DNA of 64,000 bases from Delphinapterus leucas (Eukaryota > Chordata > Mammalia > Artiodactyla > Monodontidae): the NCBI RefSeq assembly GCF_002288925.2, contig NW_022098031.1, forward strand, positions 5,637,371 through 5,701,370, in the 5' to 3' direction. The notes beneath the pieces are model-generated. The model was not told the DNA's origin. It did no database searches and worked only from the letters and a program-made list of their open reading frames with translations. Of the stretch, positions 23,291-34,180 are shown one piece after another; position 1 is the first letter of the stretch, and every line of letters begins with the position of its first letter. The translations under genes were made by a program, and so were the position numbers.

Positions 23291-24094
23291 CTCCTCTAAT
23301 ACTAGTAGATTAGCCTATTAATGCCATCCTTGGTCTCATCCTGAAATATATGCAAGTACCAGCCTAAATTTTGAGAGTGTGGCTGGTAAGAAGTAAAGAG
23401 ATTCTTTTGGCCATTGCTACATGACCAAAAGTCAAATCTGCCTTGTGGTTTGTCCAACAGAGATTTTAGCTATATTCTTTAACCACTGCAATATACTACT
23501 TTAAACAACCCAAACAAACAAAACTCCTTTTCCATTTTCTTTCTTGTTGATTAACCAATCATTCTAATAATTGGACCTTTTCCAATCAACTTTAATGTTA
23601 TCATGACTAGATTGAAATTTTATTGTGAGATTACATGAATGCCAGCTGCTTATCTGCTTGCCTTGACTGCTACCAAATGCATAGCTCTTGGCTATTTGTT
23701 GATTATTTGCTCCATTTCTACTTGGAGAGATTACCTGAATCTTGTATACTGATTGAAAATTTAGGTTAGAATCACAACCACCACCACTGTATTATTTATT
23801 TGTTCATGTACTGTCTGCTGCTTTCTCACATGGAATTTCCTGGTTTTGAACTTATTCTCAAAATTACTTTGTTCTGATTATTCACCACTCAAATATCTAA
23901 CTCTGGCCTCTTTCTCATGTATTCAAAACTGTATTTTGACTCTGCATAATTCCACAGGTCAGTCAGTACACTCAACTCCCATACTGTGTGGTGATGGAAG
24001 GAATTTTCTGCTATTGACGTATAGGGAAGTCATTATGAATTATACATGCTTTAACTTAAAAGTTTTTGCCAACTAGAACAACCTGTTTTGTAGC
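23291..24094. other. Unique DNA, no gene seen
   Basis: No coding sequence or repeat recognised. Confidence 0.5.
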
Positions 24095-24604
24095 CTATTA
24101 AACATTCATTGTGTATCTGTTTTAACCATTAAAGAAAAGAATGCATTTAAAAATCAAAATGGAGTAACTTGTTCAGGCATTCAGAATGGAGCTGGGTGGC
24201 CATTGTGGGTATGGTTTCAGACATGTTCCTGCATCGCTGAGAACATGAATTTTCTGAACTGTATCAAACTCAAGGACATGGCAAGGCATTCTTAAAACAA
24301 TATCTGCTAGCAGCTGCTAGCTGCAAGCTTATGCTCTCAAGTTCACCCCTTGTAACTATGCAACCATTTCGGACCCCAACCAATCCTTGTTTAATAAGCA
24401 CCCTTACTTCTTGCCAGCTCCAATCCTAATTCTTGAAAAATAGTCTACGTAATTTTGCAGGTTTTGCCTTTTATAAGCCTCCCTCATTTTGTAGTCCAGA
24501 GTTTCTTGAATCTGTGTCTTCCTGGCTTATTGTCCTCAGTTTGGTTCAAATAAAACTCTTTACTATTCCTATTATAGATTGTTTATTGATTATTTCCATC
24601 AACA
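24095..24604 (+). mobile_element. LTR-like segment (probable ERV solo LTR)
   Basis: Shows an 'AAAATGGAGTAAC ... GAATGGAGCTGGGTGG' 5' part, a TTTTATAAGCC TATA-like box near 24470, a CAAATAAAACTC polyadenylation-like signal near 24547-24558, and a possible ...AACA end near 24604. The order TATA then poly(A) then CA end fits a plus-strand LTR. Boundaries and target-site duplication were not resolved; the family is unknown to me. Confidence 0.5.
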
Positions 24605-24679
24605 ATGGCTTGTCCTGTGGCTATGCAAGGATTAATGGTGCCAAGTATGAGGCTCTAGCAATCATTATTCATGCTTAGC

Positions 24680-24860
24680 AGTTATACTATGACATTTGTG
24701 TAGTGTTTAAAAGCTTGCAAATCTCTTCACTTAAAATATTTTATTTGATCCTCTCAATTACTCTTAATGAGTGGTAGGATTATAATTATCATACTACCTG
24801 GATAGGAAAGTTAAATTCAGAAAAGTTAGTCAACCAAAGTTGTATCATTATTAACTAACA
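24680..24860 (-). mobile_element. MIR-type SINE relic, antisense
   Basis: 'TATTTGATCCTCTCAATTACTC' followed by 'GGATTATAATTATCATACTACC' and 'GAAAGTTAAATTCAGAAAAGTTAGTCAACC' corresponds to the reverse complement of the MIR 3' half. Strongly diverged. Confidence 0.5.
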
Positions 24861-24873
24861 AAATTGGAAGCCA

Positions 24874-25191
24874 TTTTTTTTAAATGAATTTATTTATTTA
24901 TTTTTGGCTGCATTGGGTCTTAGTTACTGCGTGCAGGCTTTCTCTAGTTGCTGCGAGCGGGGGCTGCTCTTCAATGTGGTACGCGGTTTCCTCATTGAGG
25001 TGGCTTCTCTTGTTGCAGAGCACAGGCTGTAGGCGTGCAGGCTTCAGTAGTTGTGGCACGTGGGCTCAGTAGTTGTGACTCACGGGCTTAGTTGCTCCGC
25101 GGCATGTGGGCTCTTTCCAGACCAGGGCTTGAACCTGTGTCCCCTGCATTGGCAGGCAGATTATTAACCACTGCGCCAACAGGGAAGTCCC
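24874..25191 (-). mobile_element. CHR-type SINE, long form, antisense
   Basis: Antisense SINE with the reversed tail 'TTTATTTATTTTTGGCTGCATTGGGTCTT', a body containing 'CAGTAGTTGTGGC' repeats, and the reversed head GCGCCAACAGGGAAGTCC. TGGAAGCCA at 24865-24873 and 25192-25200 is the target-site duplication. This longer subfamily carries a 3' extension missing from the short-form copies. Confidence 0.93.
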
Positions 25192-25200
25192 TGGAAGCCA

Positions 25201-26779
25201 AATTTTGATGTTCTCATTTGAAGTTCAATGCTTCTTCAGTAATTTCACTTTCTGCTAATTCTTTTCAATTTATATACAAAGATATCATTCCATTTGGGGG
25301 ACATTTATAAAAGATCCCAAATCTACATTTTTTCTACTTGGAAATCATTTTGAGAATATCTGACCAGCATGCAGTGAGCCATTAAAGAAAATGAAAGAAA
25401 AATGAATGTGTACAAAAAGAGGCCAGTCTTTCACGGCATAAAGCCACAAAGGATAACTGACTTGCCTAAGCATGGTTAAATGTAGTCTTAAAATCTTGCA
25501 CATCAAAGTAATGTAGTCTCCTAGGAATTACATGGAGACAATTACAGGTTGCAGCGGACTATATAGCTATGTATCAGGTGAAACTATTAAGATAATAGTC
25601 TCTAGGTTTCCATATAGTTTCTCACAACAAGCTTTATTTCCAGAGGCATTAAAGTGTGATTTTATAAGGTAAAGACACTTAGCCTCAGAAAAATAAGTTT
25701 ATACATAAAATCAAGAGGTTCTCAAGCGCAACAGAAGATAAGGCTAGCCCTCCAGGAAAACTAATGTATAATATAGCACCACAGATAATATTATTATAAT
25801 TGCTATTGCAGGTAACTATGGAATGAGCATTTGGAGCTTTTTATTTTTTTGGTGGGTGGTTGTGCTTAAGGATGAATAAAGTAGACATACAAGTTACTCT
25901 TAGTTGATTCTGTTGCCTCTGAGAATTAAGAGTAATTTTTACTATATATAGTATATAATTTTATATTTCATATAACTGTGCCATGTACATTATTAGACCT
26001 ATGTATTTGAGGTAACATTTTGAGTTGTGTCATCCTTCACTGCTTATTTGTTAATATACTTCACCAAGATTTCACTAGGAGAAGGCCTGGAAACAAGAGA
26101 ATGTAACACCCAGTGCCTGTTCTCAAAAAATAAACAAAGCAGTTTTAGAAAGATATGAAGTAGATAAAGAAATGTTTCCAAATGTGGTTCCATTCCCAAA
26201 TGACTGGTATAGGCATTAAGAATGCTACAAGAATTCAGAAAAGGGAGCAAATACTAAAGAGTAAACTAGTCTAGTAGTGAAGATTTCACTTTGTTGAGTT
26301 TGAGGGAAATACAGGCCTCAGAAGGATGTAACAGAAGCATACCCTGTATGGCAGGGCTATGCTTCAGCAAAACTATAATGAAATACAGCAAATCTAAGAA
26401 ATATTTAGAGATATGCATGATCCAGAAGAAAGATGGAAAAAAAGCCTTTTGGGGCACATATATAAGAAAGGATGATCTGAATGTTATTCCAACAGCTTGC
26501 GTGGGAACATGCATTCTTGAAAGTAGCCTGAGAGTCAAACAACAAAATTAATAAGGCATCTATACTACGGTGCTCATTTGCCTAAGGCAAGGAGTATCAT
26601 GCCTGTATCACACCTCTATCACATGAACTTTGGGAGGCAAATACATATATTATGTTTGAATAAAGTGGGTTAATGTAAGAAGAAAGGAAGTGGTTGAGCA
26701 TGTGGCTAACTGGAGAGTATATTAAAGTGTCTTCTAAATCAAAGTTTAAATAAACTGTGCTAACCAACAAAATGTATTG
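25201..26779. other. Unique AT-rich DNA
   Basis: No gene or repeat recognised. The overlapping open frames near 26266-26551 lie on opposite strands and resemble no known protein. Confidence 0.5.
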
Positions 26780-26935
26780 TGGCCCACAGGGAGCTGAGCC
26801 TACAACCCTTTCTGCACTATGCCTGTCTTGAAGGTACAGGAGGTGCTTTATGTATCTCAGTATCCTCCACCTTGGTATAATATTTGAAATATATCAGTGT
26901 GGCTTGAATGAGTAAATGAATGAATGAATCTCACT
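26780..26935 (+). mobile_element. Possible L2 3' end, sense
   Basis: 'CTCAGTATCCTCCACCTTGG ... GAGTAAATGAATGAATGAAT' resembles the L2 3' terminus including its GAATGAATGAA end. Weak. Confidence 0.4.
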
Positions 26936-27049
26936 TAAAAATCAGCCCCTCTTCTGAGCATGCCAGTAAAGCAATTCACTGCTTATGAGAGACTCTTGGT
27001 TTCTACTCATATACACAAGTCATCCCTAGGTAATATAATAGCTAGTTTT

Positions 27050-27215
27050 TTTACCTTGTTTAATTTACTTTTAATAACCCATGATATAATCAGAATTGGG
27101 ATTGTTCTTTCCACTTTATAGAAGGAAGAAAATGAAACTCAGAGGAGTTTTGTGAGATGGCTAAGGTTATTTAGCTAAAATGAAAATGTTAAGTAGCAAA
27201 GATGAAATTCAAAAT
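27050..27215 (-). mobile_element. MIR relic, antisense
   Basis: 'CCACTTTATAGAAGGAAGAAAATGAAACTCAGAGGAG' followed by 'GGCTAAGGTTATTTAGCTAA' matches the reverse complement of a MIR (CCATTTTACAGATGAGGAAACTGAGGC ... GGTCACACAGCTA). Confidence 0.6.
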
Positions 27216-28418
27216 TTTGTGTATTTATATGTGTTTGCCAATTTCTTCTGGCAATAAACCAATTACGAATTTTACTGAGACCTAACCTACATGCTTAGTG
27301 CCTTATCATATAAAAACATAATGTATATACAGCACCAGAATTTTCAGGAATTACTAGATGTTTTACTGGAATATTTTCCAGTAGCTTCTGAGACAGCGGT
27401 CTATGAAGAAAATAGAATGACTTTTGGTTTGAGGCTGCATTGCACTGTTGTATGTCACAGAATTTTTGAGATCTGTGAACATTTTTCTTCAACAAGGTCT
27501 ATTTTACAGATGGCACAGTTAATACTCAGAGTAACCTGCTTGCTTAGAGTGACTTGCTTAAGGCCTCTGATTCTCATCCAGTCGATACCCCATTGCCTAC
27601 CGCCTTAGAGACACACTGATCTAAGAGGGTAGTCTGGAAGTCTCAAGAATGCTGAAATCTGCTAAGATTGGAGGTGAGATCATTTTAGGGTAAAGCAACC
27701 TCCTTTGTGTCCCATTTATTTCAAGGAGCATTTTAGAGACTTATGCACGATCCATTTGCAGAACTGCATCGCCCTTCTCCTTCAAATTTACGATCTATGT
27801 CCTCAAAGAATTCACATCAATATGATGACCAAGTGACTCATCTCCCTATGTCTTACTCACTTATAACTGTCACTTTGAGAAACACTTACCTCATTCCACC
27901 TTCCTAATATATCCTGGATCCCCTGTGGTACAAATACTGCTAAAAATTCTTTAAAATACCTTTAAATAGAACAGTAGAAACCGAAAAGCCAGTCTATTAG
28001 ACTTTCCAAACACCAGGTTGCTTTAATCTACCTAAAAAAATAACAATTTATAACAAGTGAGCAAAGTGAACACAGCTCTAGAAGCTAAAGGAATTTTTTA
28101 AAAAATCACTTGTGTGTTTTCTATTATGATTTTTGTGAAAAAGTTCTCTTAAAAGTCACCCCATTTTCAAAATTCATGAACTACAGCTGAAGTTTTAAGG
28201 TAGTCTTGGTTTAATTGTCTCAGAAGTTGGGGAGGGAGGAAGAGTCAGAGCAGAGCCAAACTCAATGGAGAATGGCAAAAACATTGGCTTTGCTGTATGT
28301 ACTTGATCAATGGCCAGCAAAGAAATGATAAAAATGACAACAGCATTCATATGAAAATATTAATGGAAATATTTCAATGAAGATAGATTGCACATTTTAT
28401 TATAAGTAAAATCATTTA
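27216..28418. other. Unique DNA, no gene seen
   Basis: A 105-codon plus-strand frame at 27291-27608 has no recognisable domain and ends in repeat-like sequence with two near copies of CTTGCTTAGAGTGACTTGC. I do not call it a gene. Confidence 0.5.
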
Positions 28419-28432
28419 AAAACACTATTTGA

Positions 28433-28642
28433 TTTTTTTTATTCCTATTTTTTTTTTCTTCTTTTTTTAAAAAATTTCACGTGGAGGGAGATGCAAGAGG
28501 GAGGAGATATGGGGATATATGTATATGTATAGCTGATTCACTTTGTTATACAGCAGAAACTAACCATTGTAAAGCAATTATATTCCAATAAAGATGTTAA
28601 AAAAATAAATAAAATATGTAAGATTTAAAAATTAAAAAAATG
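28433..28642 (+). mobile_element. Very short L1 3' end insertion, sense
   Basis: Contains the terminal L1 3'UTR ('GCAAGAGGGAGGAGATATGGGGATATATG ... CCAATAAAGATGTT') and an A-rich tail. AAAACACTATTTGA at 28419-28432 and 28643-28656 is a perfect 14-bp target-site duplication. The first ~45 bases are T-rich and not L1 3'UTR, an odd 5' end for such a truncated copy. Confidence 0.9.
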
Positions 28643-28656
28643 AAAACACTATTTGA

Positions 28657-29824
28657 GAAATTTATAAAGGTCTTGGATAAATGGCATTTATTTTGTTAAG
28701 TGTGTTTGGAACAATTTGTTTTAATTCAGCATAAGAGAATCCATGTAACAATTATTCTAAAAACATTCTTTAATTGATAATTTTTCTTATGGATCATGAA
28801 TATCATATATAAGTACTGCCAAGAAAATCATTACCTTTTTACATTAAGAGGAGTTTTTAAAAAAAACTGAATAGGAAAGTAAGAACAAACACAGTAAACA
28901 ACTTTATCACCTAGCAGGTGTTATCTAACTTCTCAGGGCCAAAACATCTACATTTTTCTCCTACATATTCATTTTAATACTCATAGTGCAATAGGATGTC
29001 CAGTATCTATACTGCACCATCATGGTTTTAATCTCCTTTTCTTTGGGACCACTTTTCAGCTTGTAACATCAGAGAGTCTGTTTTTAAAGATCAGTATAAA
29101 ACAACCAAGATATTGAGAACTGGAGACAAATTAAGCAGCATCACTTGAAATGTGCCATCAGAAACCTTAAACTGTCTTCCTGTCTGTAGACAGGAAAATG
29201 TTTTGAAGCCAATCAAGGAGCTGTGGCATTATGTACATTGATTGTAGCTGGGGAAGATGCCAGATTGAACATCTGCCTCTGACAGAAATTGAAAAGGGCA
29301 GTTGGTAAATGAAATGATATCAATAAATCTCAATGATAAGATGATGATAGGGGATGTCTGTGAGGAACTCCAGGAAAGGTAGAAATGGACTCATAAGTAG
29401 AAATTTAAGGTGTTAAATTATAAAATTAGGTATCTACATTATTTATTGAATCTCAGTGCCTTTAGGAAGACGATAATACCAGTGCTGGAATTTTTAGCAG
29501 TGGGGAGAAAACACTGGAGTAATAAGATTAAGTAATAGGATTAAAGGGAAGCTGGGAACCAGTGGAAAGATTGGATTTGTTCTTAGTAACCTTGGGCTAG
29601 CGTTCTGATTCAGTCAGTTACTGAGAGCCTTGTGGTCTTGGTGACCCACGCTATTTCTCTTATCTGCCATTCTAACCCCTCACCATAACTTATCTCCAGT
29701 GTTTAAGGCTTGAGAGTCACACTTTGATCAACAGACAGCAAGTACTAATAGCTAGAACAAGCAGGCATTAAATGTCTCAAAATACAAAGAAATTCATATT
29801 CTTAAATATTAAAATTAAGAAACT
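28657..29824. other. Unique AT-rich DNA
   Basis: No gene or repeat recognised. Confidence 0.5.
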
Positions 29825-30240
29825 TTTATTGAATGTTTACTGGAAAACAGGTCTCTTTCTATAAGCATATTAAGAAAAAAATAAAAAAGCAAAACTCTAT
29901 TCTCAAGTGGCACAAAGTCCAGGAGGGGAAAGAGACAATCAAAGAGGCAATGGCCAAACATTGAACAACTATTAGAAAAATGTGCTCCATGTTCAAGTGC
30001 ATAGAGATGGAAGCCAGTTAAAGAGATAACTCAGCAGAAGATGTTACCTGAATTGAATCTTAGAGGACAGGTAGGCACTGGTCAGATGGAGAAGATGGAA
30101 AGGTTATTCCAGAAAAAGGGAGCACTATTTACAAAAAAACAAAGAAAAAATGGTGTTCCATCTTAGATATAGCAAACAGTTCAGTAGGGCTGGAATGGAG
30201 CATTTGATATTATGCTTAAAAAATAAGTATAGAGGTCAAT
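29825..30240 (-). mobile_element. L2 LINE relic, antisense
   Basis: Reverse-complement L2 3' region: 'TTTTATTGAATGTTTACTGG', 'CAAAGTCCAGGAGGGGAAAGAGACAA', 'GAATTGAATCTTAGAGGACAGGTAGG', 'GGTTATTCCAGAAAAAGG' and 'TTCAGTAGGGCTGGAATGGAGC' in the expected order. Confidence 0.75.
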
Positions 30241-31487
30241 CATGATAGATTCAGTATATTTTTATTGTGGATTGTGATTTTTTTTCTATAAAGCAGGTAA
30301 CATATGTTAACTGAAGAGGCTTTGTGAATTGCAGCTGCTCTTCATTTCACCTCAGTCCAGAGGTGCACTGATAAATGTTTAACAACTGGTCTCCAAGGTT
30401 GGCTAAAGAACCTGACCGTTCAAGCTACCAGCAAGGTGCCATTGAACTTGATATTTGGAAGAGACGTGCATACTCTTTCTCTTGAGCCAGAACTAGCCAG
30501 CTCCAGCATACCACTGCCTCAGTCTTACCTTCGTATACCAGAAAGGAGTCCTGACCTGACAGTCATTTGATTATTTAGGAGTGATGAGGATTGTGGTAGA
30601 CTGGAGAATATTTTATTATCTAAAGTGGCTACTACAAAGCACAAACTGTAATCACCCAGTGTTGCCACAACTTCCAATTTTTCAAGAAATGTAGACTTAC
30701 ACATTTTGTTTGTGAAGTATCCCAAATCCAAATCGTAACTGTTGATAAACCATAGTTTTAAAATACTATGAAGGCTAATAGTGAGTAGACCTAAGAAAAC
30801 ATGTCTGTCAGATACACCCAGTCTGAAGGCCTTGAGTTGGTATAAGCAATGCAAGCTTCTCCAGGTTTTAAGCTAAGTGAGTGACACAGTTCCATTGGGT
30901 GAAATTAGCTCCCAGAAGCATCCAGAGTGGCCATCTTCGTTTCATGTGGCTTTTCCCCATACCTGACCTGCTTCCAGACAAGCAGGTTTTTTGGCTCCAT
31001 GTTTTCCATATGCCTTTCTTTTCACCTCTTCTTTTAAAGAGCTGACTCAGCTTTACGTTTTCAGCACTGAGTGTAGCAGAGAGGGGTGCAAAGGCTTGAC
31101 TGAATAAGGCAAATAGAGAATATTGCTTGCTCTACGTTCCTCGTAGGCAAGCCCTGTAGTCCACAGCTAGTCATAAACCAGATCATGAAGCTGAATTAAA
31201 TAATCAAGAATTAACTGTACCTGAGCTAGAAAATAAATTCTGTGCTACAGTGGTTTAGGATCCTTTCTTCAGGTCTGTCTCTGAGACCTTTCCTTATTAG
31301 TGATAAGCAGTGATAAGCTAGGCAACGATTCTAAGCCTAGACCCCTACTGCTTCCTACATCCAAGCTAGAGAAGCAAATTACATTCCAATTTAAAAGCCA
31401 AGATTTTATCTTCTTCACCACGGTAGTTAAGCATGTTAGCTAAAACGAATGTAACTTTTGTTTTATTTAATCTTTCTGTCTTGGGAA
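30241..31487. other. Unique DNA, no gene seen
   Basis: No coding sequence supported; the 109-codon minus-strand frame at 30525-30854 has no recognisable domain. Confidence 0.5.
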
Positions 31488-31625
31488 TAGCATTCATTCA
31501 TTCAAGTATGCATGCATTGATGCAACAAATATGCGTTTATTAAGTACCTATTCTAAGTCAGGCTCTAGAACATAAAGATATTTAAAAATATACCCCTACC
31601 TGAAGAACGCTCACAATATAGTGGG
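31488..31625 (-). mobile_element. L2 3' end relic, antisense
   Basis: 'AGCATTCATTCATTCAAG' then 'CAACAAATATGCGTTTATTAAGTACCTATTCTAAGTCAGGCTCTAGAAC' and 'ACAATATAGTGGGGG' match the reversed L2 3' terminus. Confidence 0.75.
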
Positions 31626-32309
31626 GGAAATTCTGAGAAAACACACATACACACACATACATGCACACAGTATAACAAGTGAATGGAAGAGATAAAAGCA
31701 GGTGCATTTATATTATGTCTGCTCTCAATTTCTACGCTTATTTTAGGGTCTTTTCTAACTGCTCCAATGATAATAAATAAGATAAAGGTATGCAAATATT
31801 CTTTATCTAAAAGCAATCCATATTCTCTGCCAACCTCTTCACTATCCTGATCTCTGTGATATTTCAAAGTCTGTGTCCTTTCTTTTAAGAAGCTAAAAAT
31901 TGGTGTGGGACTTAGAACTCTAAGAAAACCCCTTCTTCCTTTCCCTGCCCTGACTGAGTTAAGGTAGGGCTTTTTTAATGCCAGTGATGTCAGGTTCAAG
32001 GGGACATTATTTCCTGAGTCCAAACCTAGGGCACGCACATCAACAACAGAAAATTTTAATTTGGCACTGACTCAGAAAATCCAGAATTATGTGACTGTTC
32101 TGTGTCTCAAAGCTGAGATTATATGTATCAAATAACTCAAAAGATAGAGCAATATTTTCTTTATTCAAAGACTGAATGCTCCCAAAGGATCTGAATCATC
32201 CTTGGAATCTTTGGCAACAGGCTCTGTTTCATGTAACTGGAGATGGTGACACCTTGGTTGTTTAGTGTTCCCTGGCTAGATCTCAGGAACCTGGGCTGTT
32301 CCTTCTTGG
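31626..32309. other. Unique DNA, short CA-rich patch
   Basis: A short CACACATACACACACATACATGCACACA patch lies near 31640-31668; otherwise nothing recognised. The 157-codon minus-strand frame (31565-32038) runs into the L2 relic and has no coding character. Confidence 0.5.
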
Positions 32310-32321
32310 GTTGCTTTCTTT

Positions 32322-32525
32322 CTTTCTTTTTTTTTTTTTTCCCTGTAGTACGCGGGCCTCTCACTGTTGTGGCCTCTCTCTCCGCGGAGCGCAGGCTCAG
32401 CGGCCATGGCTCACGGCCCCAGCCGCTCCGTGGCATGTGGGATCCTCCCGGACCGGGTCACGAACCTGTGTCCCCTGCATCGGCAGGCGGACTCCCAACC
32501 ACTGCGCCACCAGGGAAGCCCCTGA
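32322..32525 (-). mobile_element. CHR-type SINE, short form, antisense
   Basis: T-run, reversed body and reversed head GCGCCACCAGGGAAGCCCC. GTTGCTTTCTTT at 32310-32321 and 32526-32537 is the target-site duplication. It lacks about 10-15 bases of the middle body present in the other short-form copies (GCGGAGCGCAGGCTCAGC in place of the longer stretch with GGCTCCGGACGCGCAGG). Confidence 0.94.
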
Positions 32526-32537
32526 GTTGCTTTCTTT

Positions 32538-33178
32538 AATCACCTTTCCTTTCCATTAACTTCAAGAAAGCTGTTTTCTTTATACTATTCTCTTATTCAT
32601 AGAGAGAAGCAGACAAGACTCAACACATAGCTCAGCCCTGACATTTCCAATCCAGGAATAGAAAACCAGAATGCCAACTGGGAGTCTATCCCAGTAATTT
32701 TATTTCACATGACCTGGAATATTGATTTTTAAAAAGAGAAATCGCAGGAAGTTTTATATGTATCCTGGATAATACATATAACATAATTTCTTCATTCAAC
32801 CCTGACACTTACTGTACCACTTGTTGCCCTTCACATCTAATTGAAGCATTAAAAAACACTGAAGAATTTTGAAGTTCCAAAACCAAGCACCATAGATCAC
32901 CACATTTATCTTGGTCTCTCCCACGTTGTTTTTACACATATGAGCTAGAGCTAGCTAGTTACAAGATATTGAATCAAAAATTTACCTTTGTATTTTTATT
33001 TTACTTCAGCCTCTCCTCCTGCGGTCATCACTTTTCTTGATCTGCCCCTTAACTTCAGTGATGAATGTCTTTACTCACTTATCTTGAGTCTGTTATTTCT
33101 TTTTTTTTCTTTTTAGGACAGAATTCTTCTAAGACCTTTTTAATATTCTTTAAAAAAATTTAATCCCATAATCATTGA
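32538..33178. other. Unique AT-rich DNA
   Basis: No gene or repeat recognised between the two SINEs. Confidence 0.5.
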
Positions 33179-33190
33179 CAGTATTCATCT

Positions 33191-33556
33191 TCTTTTAAGT
33201 TTTATTTTTATTTATTTGTTTATTTATTTATTTTTGGCTGCGTTGGGTCTTCGTTGCTGCCCTTGTGCTTTCTCCAGTTGTGGCCAGCGGAGGCTACTCT
33301 TCGTTGTGGTGCACGGGCTTCTCATTGCGGTGGCTTCTCTTGTTGCAGAGCACGGGCTCTAGGCGTGTGGTCTTCAGTAGGTGTGGCACGCAGGCTTCAG
33401 TAGCTGTGGCTCGCAGGCTCTAGAACGTAGACTCAGTACTTGTGGTGCATGGCTTAGTTGCTCTGCAGCCTGTGGGATTTTCCTGGACCAGGGCTCGAAT
33501 CCGTGTCCCCTGCATTGGCAGGCGGATTCTTAACCACTGTATCACCAGGGAAGTCC
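33191..33556 (-). mobile_element. CHR-type SINE, long form, antisense
   Basis: The longest complete SINE in the window: reversed tail with a TATTTATTTG-rich stretch, 'TTGGCTGCGTTGGGTCTTCG', a repeated 'CAGTAG-TGTGGC' body and the reversed head ATCACCAGGGAAGTCCC. CAGTATTCATCT at 33179-33190 and 33557-33568 is the target-site duplication. Confidence 0.94.
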
Positions 33557-33568
33557 CAGTATTCATCT

Positions 33569-34084
33569 CTTGCCTATTTATCATATTCAAGGAGCTGGTA
33601 GCTTTGACAACTCATTTTTCATGAAATCTTGAGCATACGTATTAGAGCTGGGGCTAGGGACATTTTTGAACAGGTAAGAGAACTAACCTGGTTTAACATA
33701 AGACCTCCGTCGGCTCTAGTGGCAAGGAATTTATGATACCAGACAGAATGTGTCAGTTCTTAAGACCACATGAATGAACGTAAAGAGGTTCCTGCCTTTC
33801 ATCTGCCCTCTGCAACACAAACCTTTTTGATGGGTTGAACAGCTTTGCTTCTGAATTGCTCTGTTGCTTCAGCAATTAAATTTTGTAATAAGAATTCCCA
33901 AGATGACTATGCCATAAATGAGAACAAAAATTAAGGTTATAGAGATAGTTAGACCAGAGTCTGAATTACTGTTTTCATAGAACCTATAAAACTTTACTGT
34001 GCAGTGCTACAGTGAAACATCAAAAGGAACATTTAACCCATACGTTAAGCTTTCAGTTCCTTCTGGGCTACATGTTGTTCAATG
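33569..34084. other. Unique DNA
   Basis: No gene or repeat recognised. Confidence 0.5.
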
Positions 34085-34180
34085 AAATGAAGTACAATGC
34101 ACAAGTGCTACATCTGTGAATGTAGTGGTAAACAAAGTCACTGATCTCATGGAGGTTAAACATTAGGTAATATTTGTGAC
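34085..34180 (-). mobile_element. L2 fragment, antisense
   Basis: 'GTAGTGGTAAACAAAGTCACTGATCTCATGGAGGTTAAACATTAG' corresponds to the reversed L2 motif CAGTGGTGAACAAAACAGA ... CTCATGGAGCTTACA. Confidence 0.55.

Noticed and set aside
27291..27608. 105-codon open frame in unique DNA
   Set aside because: No recognisable domain; the end contains a short internal duplication; length is within chance for this window.
31565..32038. 157-codon minus-strand open frame
   Set aside because: It ends within an L2 relic and a CA-rich patch, and shows no domain or splice context.
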